Below are positions 55,299 through 64,000 of a stretch of DNA of 64,000 nt, piece by piece. A model generated the notes under the pieces. The model made no database searches. It was not told the origin of the DNA and saw only the letters and a program-made list of their open reading frames with translations. The position numbers and the translations under genes are program-made. The stretch spans positions 1,178,001-1,242,000 of the forward strand of contig JANATG010000018.1 of assembly GCA_029449235.1 (NCBI GenBank). Reading direction: 5' to 3'. Each line of letters starts with the position of its first letter. The stretch's first letter is position 1. Source of the DNA: Linnemannia schmuckeri. Its lineage: Eukaryota > Mortierellomycota > Mortierellomycetes > Mortierellales > Mortierellaceae.

Positions 55299-56588
55299 AT
55301 GCCACCTGTTAAAAAACGAAAGTACAACAAAATTGACAATACTACCAAGGAAAGGATTGTTGATCTGGTTACTAACAAGGGCAAGTCGATGACATCGGTG
55401 GCTAGATACTTCAACATCCCTGCGTCTACTGCTAGAAACATTGTCAGCACCTTCCTTCACACCAATCGCGTAGCCAAGCTACCAAAGGGTGGCAACCGTA
55501 GCAGCAGGATCACTCAATCGCATCTTGACTGGCTTACCGACAACATGGACGAGTTTGCTAGTCGCTCTGTTAGGTGGCTCACCGACAATCTGAATGAACA
55601 TTTTCAGATTCATTCTTCCCTTTCCCCGCGTATTGTGGACAGAGCCGTCAATAAGCTCACCACATATACACTCAAGCTAATGAGGCCTGAGTCAGAACGA
55701 TACAATGAACCTGAGCGCATTGAGGCTCGACGACAATGAGCTGTAAATGTTCTTCATGGTTCTGGCAATATAAATCACTTTGTCTACATTGATGAGGCTG
55801 GCTTCAATTTACATATTACCCGTAGGTATGGCCGCGCTCCTCAAGGCAGGCGTGCCTTCGAAAGGGTTCCCTACAACCGAGGCCCTAATATGTCTTTGAT
55901 CGTTGCTGTTGACAAGACGGGCATTCTAGCGTCCCACTTCAAGCGCGGTGCCTACAACCAAAAAACCTTTATCGAATTTTTGGAGGACCAGCTTTTCCCC
56001 CGTCTTGGGCCCAGACACCGCATACTTCTTGTTGACAACGCCAAGTTTCACAAGACCCAGAGGGTCAAGGACGCCATTGCCAACAGTGGCCACACTCTTC
56101 TCCTTCTTCCTCTATACAGCCCACATCTCAATGCTGCTGAGTCCGCCTTCAGTAGTGTTAAGACCCATATCCGTCAGGAGATTGTTCAAGCCAAGACCCT
56201 TGCAGGCCATGTTGAAAGTGGTCTAGCTCGAATTGATGCTTCAATGGCAAGAGGATGGATACGCGAGGTCGGGCGGAATTTCCAGCTTTCACTTGCAGGA
56301 GCCCCACTTGGTCGTCTCTATAATATTCGCCAAGCCCTTCCTGAGGGTTATCAAGGCCCATATGTTGAAGGTTGGGATAATGAACCAGAGCATGAAGAAG
56401 ACAGGGATGAGAGGGAGAATATAAACCTAAATCAAGAGGAGGACGAGGACGAGGACGAGAATGAGGACAAGGATGAGGAGGAGGAGGAGGAGGAGGAGGA
56501 GGAGGAGGAGGATGGGAGTGAGGTTCGTCTGTATGCTCGTCATAAGTACTCACCCCTTCGCACCCGATCGGGGAAAGTCCTAAATTGA
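55299..56588 (+). mobile_element. Tc1/mariner-like DD34E transposase, copy 1, one in-frame TGA
   Basis: A 430-codon frame interrupted by TGA at 55737-55739 (EARRQ, stop, AVNVLHGSGN), where the sense clearly continues. An HTH-type N-terminus (IVDLVTNKGKSMTSVARYF, IPASTARNIV) is followed by the DDE domain: first Asp in VYIDEAGFNLH, second in ILLVDNAKFHKT, Glu in YSPHLNAAESAF, spaced DD34E. The last ~70 residues are an acidic tail (Glu/Asp run 56434-56512), then basic HKYSPLRTRSGKVLN. Catalytic residues are intact, so only the nonsense codon inactivates it. No terminal inverted repeats were recognised at the flanks. Confidence 0.88.
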
Positions 56589-56818
56589 GGGTATGAGGAG
56601 GGCAATTTTTAAATCAAAGAACAAGCACACATGGTTTAGCGTAAAGTAGAGCTCAAATGAATAGCCACCAAAAAAAATCCTTAGCGCTTTTTTTATGAAG
56701 GGTGTAACAAATTCAAAAGGGATATCTTTACAACTCTGCGCATTGTACAAAACCAAGGCGACATGCACCACTTTCTTTCGTCTGAAATTAACCTAGATAC
56801 AAAACACTCTCCGCAATC

Positions 56819-56953
56819 ATGGTTTCCACACGCCCTATCACGGCCGTTCTGGCCGTCATAGTCTTTGGTGCTCTTGGTTGTTCATATTGTAGACAGCGAA
56901 TTATGTCTGGACAGTTGGTTTTGACCGTGGGCATTTATTTTAGTAGTCTCTAA
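56819..56953 (+). pseudogene. short hydrophobic ORF resembling exon 1 of the two-TM protein
   Basis: 44 codons from ATG at 56819 to TAA. The hydrophobic segment - basic loop - hydrophobic segment order matches exon 1 of the gene at 43794. CRQRIMSGQLVLTVGIYFS here compares with RRPRKISGRTLGVVLGTYFG there. No downstream disordered exon is visible before the next element. It could be a relic paralogue or a small membrane protein of its own. Confidence 0.4.
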
Positions 56954-57475
56954 CGACAAGAGCAGGAATGATGACGTTGTGGATTCTGAGAGACGGCGAT
57001 GGTCTTAGAAGGTCATTCAAGAGGAAGGGGACAGATAATCGGGTGAATAAGGGGAGGCGGGGTGAAGAATGCTTATGTTTTTTATCTTATTCTCAAGATG
57101 CTTGTTTGAACGGACAAAAAAGGAGTGAAATGCTATGAAACAGAAATGACTGGGGGAGGTACGAGGGGATAGAAAAGGGGACTGACAACCCTCACTTTCA
57201 ATCCCCCATCACCTTCTCTCATACACACAGGCACTCTCGTCCATTTTTTGGCTAGCCAAACGGTTCGATAGTATGGGTCAGTGCGCAACTCATTGGTAAA
57301 CGTCGTTAAATTGTGCCTATGTTGCTAACTCTGCCGCTCCGCCTGTGCCAAGCAGTTCGGAGTCGCTTCTATATAAACGATCAGATAGTGGAGAACACAT
57401 AGGCAAGTGAAGGTTTGGTCAATGATGCTATATTCTTCATACAAAAAAAAAAAACTACGGCTATCCTACGACAGT

Positions 57476-58921
57476 GCTTTGACATTGCGGAGAGAGTAGC
57501 GGGGACGGGTGGGCTTGATGTACAGCTGTTCTTCCTCTTCCTCCTCCTCCTCTTCTTCATTCTCGCTCTCGTCGTCTGCCTCCACCTCCCTCTCCCTCAT
57601 CGTTCATTATTTCGTTATCTTCATCCCCTTGTTCATTTTTCACCTCGTCAGGCCGTACGAGTATAGACTCATCCTCATCACGCTCGTCGTTGACTTCGTC
57701 CTCAGATGTGTTAGAAGAATGGGATGAGCTCTCACTGAAAGTCTCTTTTTCTTCAAACACTTCGTCAAATTCCTCTCCTTCCGTCTCTTCCTCCTGATCC
57801 TCGCCTTCCATGTTGTCGCGCTCGACCTTTGTATAGGGATCGGGACCTCTTTTTAAAAGATGCAATGTATGTTTGGAGGCCACAAAGCGACCAAGTGGCA
57901 TATTTGCGCGAGCCAGCCGGAAGCTGCGATCGACTTTCTTGAGCCAACCCTCGGATTTGGCTGCGGTGGCGGAACGCTGAGAGACCTTCGAATACAGTCT
58001 GCCAGATTGTAGCGCTGGATAGACTCTTTTTGACATGGCCTGAGATATAACCAAACACCCGTTCTGCTATATTGAGATAGGGAGTGTAGGGAAGGAGAAA
58101 GAGCACAGCGTGTTGAGATGCATCGAATGCCTTCTTGACACTCTGCGTCTTATGAATGCGACAGTTGTCCATAACGATGGTGCGGGGGCCTCGCAACTTG
58201 GGGAAGAGCTTGTTCTTAAGAAAGCGTGCAAAATACACACCATTGTACGCCATGAGATTGACCTCAGCAGCAATGAGGCCGATGCTGTCGAGAGCTACAA
58301 GCAATGACAGGTGGGGTCCTCTCTGCATTGGGACAGATTTGATCGAATGAACGCCGCCTGTGGTGTGCCCGTTCCTTCGGCGGATGTGGAGGTTAATCCC
58401 AGATCCATTCAGGTAAACAAACCCGTCAATTCCCTCATACTTCTCCTAGACCTCGTCTGCCCACATTTTTCTTTGCTCGCAGCGGACATTGCTGTCGTTG
58501 TCCTGAAGCTGAGGATGTAACAGCTTCAGGGTATAGGCGACCCTCTTGTTGACGGCATTCTGGACAGTGTTCTTACTGATGGGTGACTGGAGTCTGAACT
58601 TCTAGTTGAGCTCAGCGCGGAGATCCGGGATAGAGAGACCAGGGTCTTCGAGTAGACGATTTTTGATCCATCTCAGATGCTCTTTCTCGAGGCACGGATG
58701 TCGATTACCGCTCTCGTCAGTACAACGAGTCTGCCAGTTTGTTCAAACGTGTTATAAACGGATCAAACTGTAGACTCGGGGAGCTTGAAGCGCCTGGCGG
58801 TCTCGATGATGGTACGAATCTCATTGATGATGGACATAATGATACTGACTCTGTCCCAGTCGGAGAGGTGTCGTTGTTTCTTAGTGGGACGTGGTTGTGG
58901 AGTGGGATTTTTGCGTTTCAT
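57476..58921 (-). mobile_element. Tc1/mariner-like DD34E transposase, copy 2, decayed
   Basis: Minus strand from an ATG at 58921 (MKRKNPTPQPRPTKKQRH) to TAG at 57476. A TGA after about 50 codons, other stops, and a frameshift near 57990-58050 break it. DDE landmarks: the first Asp position reads Asn (VYLNGSGINLH), the second is TIVMDNCRIHKT, and the Glu is YTPYLNIAERVF, again DD34E spacing. The C-terminus is a long acidic/Ser region ending in a Glu run and then PTRPRYSLRNVKALS. It is related to, but well diverged from, copy 1 and in opposite orientation. Not functional. Confidence 0.85.
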
Positions 58922-60427
58922 GGTGTGAGATGGCGCCTTGATTATGAACTGAATATAAAATCGTGGGTTGAAAAGTCAAGACAGATGCGTATCATAGAAT
59001 GGTGGATGGGAGAAAAGTGAAGTAAAAAAAAAGTACAGTAGTAAACACTTTTCTCCCTTACGCCATGATTTGTGATGGCGTTAGAGTAGGCGATGGCAAT
59101 TCTTCCGTTGTTTCGGCGTCAATCATAAAACATGTGCAGTTGACATTGGTTTTACGCACTGACTAATCTTTTTTTGCACTACTGGCCTGACTTTCGTGAT
59201 GTCCATGTGGAATTGAGTATTTTTCCACAATGTTCGGTCAAAGCTACTCCATGTACAACACGCCTCCCACACCCGCCCTCCTTCCCTCTCGCGCTCTTAC
59301 ACCTACACCCTATGTTTTCATAAAGTTACAATCTCTTATACACTTCAACTCACACAATCTCGCTTGTTTCCTTTCTATTTCAACCCAGCCGCGATCCTGA
59401 TCTCAGGTATGGATGCATGCATGCTTCTCTGCAAAGAATAGGACAAATAGTGCACAAATCAAAAGAGCCGTACCGACAAGTCTCTCTACAACTATCCAGA
59501 GTTGTCTAAAGGCCGTCAACTCGCCTATTCCAGACACTTCAGCACCGCATCCGAGTAGAAAGTCAAATATCAAAGCAAGAAGTCGTTTGCCCATAAACCA
59601 CTCTATGTTTGTTATAACAACGTATTCTTTTTGGCCAATTTTTTTCTCGTGATTTTGTCTTTTCTGGACTTGTTGGTTCAATGTGTATGTCCCTTTCTCT
59701 CTATTCCACAATCGTAAAAGTGTGGGGGAAGAGAGGGATGGTCTATGGGTATGAGGGAAGGAGAATGGGAAAGTAGTGAATCATATCTTATTGATACTGA
59801 TTTGAGCAAACAAAAGTAGTACACCCTCAGGGCTAATGACTAGGACGAGGATAAAGTAGAGGGTTAGATACATGGTGGGCGATCACATTATACGTTGAAA
59901 GCTAACGGAATCGTGCTTTCATCACTGTCGTTTTCTCAGTTTTCCTTTCAAAGGCACATTACATATACAAATCTTGCTTCCTTTGTTTCCCTCTCTGGTT
60001 CGTACGATATAATCATCTGACGCCATCTATGTCCTAACTGACTCCATTGCTTTGTGGGAGTAGTATTCATGAGAATTCATCTTGTCATTCTTTCTTCAGC
60101 TAAACACTTCTTTTCTTCAAAGAATTCCCCAATTGCCCACTGAAGAAGGAAATAGGACGAATGGGACTGGGCGGGGAATGCGCATTTGGCTTCGATGCTC
60201 GTTTAGACGCACAAAAAGGAGTAACATTCTATTGTGGATGAGGGGGACTGATGGAATGGAATTTCCAATTTCAAAAAAAAAGGGGGGAGCATGGGCACTT
60301 TTACTTTTCTTATTGCCTTTTCTTTTTGCCTTTTCTTCCCCTTTCTTTCACTGTCGCTGACACTCATATCGACGCTCATTTTGCCAACAGAAAACTTGTC
60401 GTATTATACCTACTATCTAATACCATC
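58922..60427. other. no gene seen; 5' flank of the Cys-rich peptide gene
   Basis: 1.5 kb without convincing coding sequence. A small hairpin (ACGCCA...TGGCGT) lies near 59060-59085, and a CT-rich leader at 60295-60355. Short ORFs look random. Confidence 0.4.
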
Positions 60428-60804
60428 ATGATCTCTACATGCGTCTTCAGCGCCCTGGTCACCCGCCATGGTCCTCTCCGTCGCTGTCCAATCCGTCCCA
60501 GGTAATATAAAAAAATCAATTCTCCTCACACTATCCTATATCGATCCAATACACTACGCTTGATATACTCACCCACTTATTTACATATATATATACCTCC
60601 ACTCCTCTACCTCTCTACATCTCTCCCTCTATCTATCTCTCATTAGTCAAGCACAACATTTCCTCGATCAAGCAATGCAACCTTATTTGCAACGAACAAG
60701 ACTACTGGTGCAGACTTGCAAGAAATCACATAGAACCTGTCCTCTTTGATTGTCGGGATATACGCGTCCACTGCCTTGCCACATGTAGGTCACAATTCCA
60801 GTAG
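60428..60804 (+). pseudogene. small secreted Cys-rich peptide gene with a one-base frameshift
   Basis: Exon 1 (60428-60501) starts at an ATG with a hydrophobic run (STCVFSALVT). After ACCC at 60461-60464 the hydrophobic sense continues in a different frame (AMVLSVAVQSVP), so one extra C appears to split a signal peptide. GTAATA at 60502 is the donor. The acceptor CATTAG ends at 60646, and exon 2 (60647-60804) follows in phase with the second frame. The mature part (~52 residues) has six Cys spaced C-x3-C-x6-C-x13-C-x6-C-x3-C. The paired CX3C resembles helical hairpin peptides (alpha-hairpinin layout), but no family is established. It could be an assembly error in a C-run rather than a real break. 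Confidence 0.55.
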
Positions 60805-61112
60805 TCGCACATACACATAATTGATTTTTTTTTTTCCTCACAGGAGCTTAGGGTGCGAGAGTTTTGACAAAATCAGAAGTGAATAAACATTACAACAAAT
60901 GGCAGAAAATGTTACGTTTTTGGGCGTGGTGTTTACATGACAGGTTTTCTGCAAAAGAAAAGAATGTACGCAGCACTAGTCTGTCCGTCATATACTATTA
61001 TGTACAAAAAAATTACCCTACGAGCTGAAAATAAGAAGCTGTGTCAAAGCCAAGGTGTTCAATGCACACGTTCCTAATCAAACTACTCTGTGACAAAAAA
61101 GAAAAGAGAAAT
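60805..61112. other. convergent intergenic region
   Basis: 308 bp between the Cys-rich peptide gene and G6PD. T-tract near 60825-60837. No gene seen. Confidence 0.45.
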
Positions 61113-62358
61113 TTACAACTTGCTATCAGCAGAGGCTGAGGCCGACGCAGAAGCGACAGCGGCCTGCGAAGTCTCAGGCCAAGAATAAGCCTGCAAATGC
61201 CTCTCGAATCCAAAACGGGCCACAAACTCAGCCAGCTGCTTAGGGCCTCTCGATCCATAGGGGTACACCTCCACAGGGACCTGTCCACGATCAATCTTGT
61301 GCAACACGGGTGTGAAGATTCTCCAGGCCTCATCCAACTCATCAGACCTCACAAAGTTGGACTGCTCGCCCATAATCGCATCCAGGATCAAGTTTTCGTA
61401 CGCGTCAGGGACCGACAAGTTGGTGAACCGCGAAGCGTAAGAGAGGTCCAATTCCGACATCACCGTCTCCATGCCCAAACCAGGCAACTTCTGGGTCATC
61501 TTCAAGTAAACAGCTTCTTCGGGCTGGACACGGATGACGAGTTCGTTACGGGCGGCAACATCCTTCTGGAAGAGGTTCGAACCCATGTCCTTGAACTGGA
61601 TCCGGATCTCGACCTTTTGTTGGTCGAGCGCTTTACCACACTTGAGCACAAAGGGGACGCCCTCCCAGCGTGGGTTGTGGATATGGAAAGCTGCGGCAGC
61701 AAAGGTGGCGGTCTTGCTGCCCTTGGGGACGGTCTCGTCGTCGAGGTATGAGGGGAGGGAGCCGTCCTCAGATTTGCCGTACTGGCCCAAGAGGACCTCT
61801 GACTCGACTACCGGGGGGATCTGACGCAATACATCGACCTATGAGCCGTATTGAAATTGAGTAAAGACACGTTAGTATGATTGGAATGCTAATGATGACA
61901 AGCACCTCGATAAGAATGTGTGCAAGAGTCTATGTGTACCTTGGCGTTGCGAATGTCTTCGGCGTTCAATGAGGCAGGCGACTCCATGGCAATCAACGAC
62001 AAGATCTGGAACAAATCTATTATCATTCGATTCGGATGAGAAACAATAAAAAAAGCAAAGGTATCAGCATTCACGCTAATATCGGCCTCCACATCACATC
62101 ACATCAGATAACACCAAGGGAACAAAAAAAAAAAATACAAAGAGAAAGAGACGTACGGTTCTGCATGACATCGCGCATGATGCCAAACTCGTCAAAGTAG
62201 CCGCCACGACCCTCGGTACCGATCTTTTCCTTGAAGGTGATCTGGACGTTGGAGATATGGTCGCGGTCCCAGCAGGAGCCAAAGATCTGGTTGGTGAAGC
62301 GCAGGATCATGATGTTCTTGACCATCTCCTTGCCCAAGTAGTGGTCAATTCTGTAGAT
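61113..62358 (-). CDS. ZWF1: glucose-6-phosphate dehydrogenase, C-terminal exons (5' part not seen), ends in SKL
   Basis: Three exons: 62358-62157, 62016-61940 and 61838-61113, about 334 residues of the C-terminal two-thirds. G6PD makes NADPH in the oxidative pentose phosphate pathway. Seen: RIDHYLGKEMVKN with the substrate-site lysine region, FGTEGRGGYFDEFGIMRDVMQN (here with TEGRGGYFDEFGIMRD), HLFQILSLIAMESPASL, VPFVLKCGKAL, and ENLILDAIMGEQSNFVRSDELDEAW. The end is a short Ala/Ser linker and ADSKL-stop, a canonical PTS1 peroxisomal signal, unusual for a fungal G6PD. The first exon seen begins after a CATAATAG acceptor at 62359, but no coenzyme-domain exon (GASGDLAKKK-type) occurs in the remaining 1.6 kb. 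The 5' part must lie beyond the window or be lost. Confidence 0.9.
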
Positions 62359-64000
62359 CTATTATGTTTTTTTCATTGATAGAGAGCGAAGGAATTATAT
62401 GTTAGTTGAACGAAAGTAGGTATGTGGCTATGGGTTGTATGTGGTGTGGATGTGTAGGTGTATGTGCATATATGAAAAGCAGCAGCAGTCAAGAGAGATT
62501 AAGAGAAAGTCCAGATCTGACGCGACGTCTTCGTGTTGTTCCCCCCTTGCATGTATCTGTTATCTTGTTTCTCTCTCTCTCTTATACAAGTGATTAAACA
62601 CGACAAACACAGAGGGTATACTAACAATCGCGCCAATCAAATTCGTCCCCCTAATCAGTCGCCATCCTTTCCTCACTTACTCCACCACTTACACCCCACA
62701 GAAAAAAAAATGAAGCGATCGCCGTCTTGTTGAGCCATGCTAAAGTAATGTTGTCCTGTCCACTCGTTATCCCTTTTATGGTGCTTATCTCACCAGTGCC
62801 AGTGTATGTTGAGGACAAGAAAGATGCTTTCACCCTCCCCACTCTATTACCAATTGGGCTTATCACCCCCTCCCTCCCTCTCCATGTGCTCGCAAATCAT
62901 CAGAGATTGAGGCTGAACTTTAGACCGCACCATTTGCCCTCTTTCTCACCCTCTCTCTTGCTTCTGAACTGCTCCCCAACGAAGAGAGAAAAAAAGACAT
63001 ATTGTACAATCAGATCAAGATCACAACCATCATAACAGTCGACTCCACTCCTGTTGCTCTGTCCCTGACTGTCGGATCTGCATCAAACAATGAGAGAATG
63101 AGATCTCATCCATGAACCATCCCATATCTCCTCTTTCTCAGTCCCCTCTCCCACCCATACTATACCATACCATACCATACCATCCCCCAACCCAGTGAGT
63201 GCCGCATCCTTCATCGTCTTTCACCAAAGGAGATTAATAACCCAGACAAAAACAAAAAAAAAAAAAAAAATTAAAGCCCAGAAGTGGGTTCCATGTCCTT
63301 CTCTCCTTGTCTCCTGGAGAGTACGTGTGTTTTTGTCAATCAAGGACAATCAAGTAAGTCACGTCAAGTGAAGCCAGATCACGACCGATCACGTCAGTTT
63401 AACAAATCCAAAATATCGCATTGCGATCTCCCATTATCTCTTCTTTAGCCCCTTTACCCCAATAAGTGAACAAACACACAACCCTGACAAATGGAATTGA
63501 ACGACGATGATGTTGATGTTGATCATGGTGGGTAGTGAGCCCTATGTTCCCTCTCCGTCACTCTGCGCAGACAGTCTCTTTTCCCTCCTCCTCTGTCCCT
63601 CTTCACCGGTAATGATCGAGTGTTGATGGACATGCGCTGCGCACACATAAGTGAACGTTTATCCAGCCCTGGTCAAAGATTTATCAGCACATACCATCAA
63701 CATTATCATCATCATACTCTCTCTTGTACGTTTGTGTGTGTGCCGTGTGTATGAATAATCTGTGTGTTTATCCAATGGGTCATACGATTCGTCCAATGGA
63801 CGTATGTTCATGGTGGCCCTCCTCCCTTTCCCTCTTCCCCTTTTCCTTGTGTTGCCTGTTTCTGTTGAACAACATCAACAAAAACTAACTCTCAACCGAC
63901 CCCGCATTGACATGACCAATGAAATCCAACAAGGGTGTTTGTTGTTTGTATGCATGTCAAAGGGGGCAGACATAAAAAAAAAGTTTGATAAAAAAAGGGA
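62359..64000. other. 1.6 kb with no recognisable gene (long intron or truncation of G6PD)
   Basis: Searched on both strands for upstream G6PD exons and none were found. The region has a (ATACC)n microsatellite (63162-63183), A-tracts (62702-62709, 63254-63271) and CT-rich blocks (62860-62960, 63540-63605). It could be an unusually long first intron. Confidence 0.4.
63162..63183 (+). repeat. (ATACC)n microsatellite
   Basis: About four ATACC units in non-coding DNA. Confidence 0.85.

Noticed and set aside
63162..63183. ATACC array considered as a CRISPR-like or telomere-like repeat
   Set aside because: Units of five bases without spacers and only about four copies; an ordinary microsatellite.

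Overview
The window looks like nuclear DNA of a filamentous fungus. Genes carry many short introns (about 50-200 nt, GTAAG/GTATG donors, TAG/CAG acceptors), 5' flanks are CT-rich, A/T homopolymers are long, and an eIF1A gene, an FG nucleoporin and a NACHT-WD40 receptor are present. Protein style (long Ser/Gln/Asn/Gly-rich tails, F-box genes, an abundant LINE family, NACHT-WD40 genes) suggests an early-diverging fungus, most likely Mortierellomycotina. That assignment is inference.

Layout. 1-4.5 kb: a broken F-box gene and a decayed multi-exon gene of unknown function. 4.8-8.35 kb: a mobile cluster of three 5'-truncated copies of one LINE family. Two lie head-to-head with tRNA-Val-like sequences through a shared upstream leader. 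8.8-13.5 kb: compact housekeeping genes: an MBL-fold hydrolase, eIF1A and an NDUFAF8-like twin CX9C protein. 13.8-25.6 kb: three long minus-strand genes: a WG/GW-repeat protein fused to a catalytically degenerate eIF4A-like helicase core, a membrane-anchored GH95 glycosidase and a protein kinase. 25.6-34.6 kb: about 9 kb without a convincing protein gene, purine-rich on the plus strand up to about 29.2 kb and then pyrimidine-rich. 34.6-36.4 kb: D-amino-acid oxidase. 38.3-42.5 kb: a single-exon NACHT/pentapeptide/WD40 receptor with a decayed tail of a paralogue behind it. 43.8-50.5 kb: a two-TM protein with a disordered tail, and a four-exon FG nucleoporin. 50.9-61 kb: accessory DNA with a decayed PL14 polysaccharide lyase, a 259-bp foldback element, a His-rich secreted protein, two inactivated DD34E transposases, and a frameshifted Cys-rich secreted peptide gene. 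61.1-62.4 kb: the 3' exons of glucose-6-phosphate dehydrogenase, ending in SKL.

Most interesting: (1) the WG/GW pseudo-helicase, a candidate Argonaute-binding scaffold; (2) LINE copies placed about 100 bp upstream of tRNA-Val-like sequences in the same relative orientation; (3) a G6PD ending in a canonical peroxisomal signal, close to a D-amino-acid oxidase ending in AKL; (4) a His-rich coding stretch that may have become a 78-nt intron; (5) a six-Cys secreted peptide with mirror-symmetric Cys spacing and a one-base frameshift in its signal peptide. All exon boundaries were read by eye and need RNA evidence.
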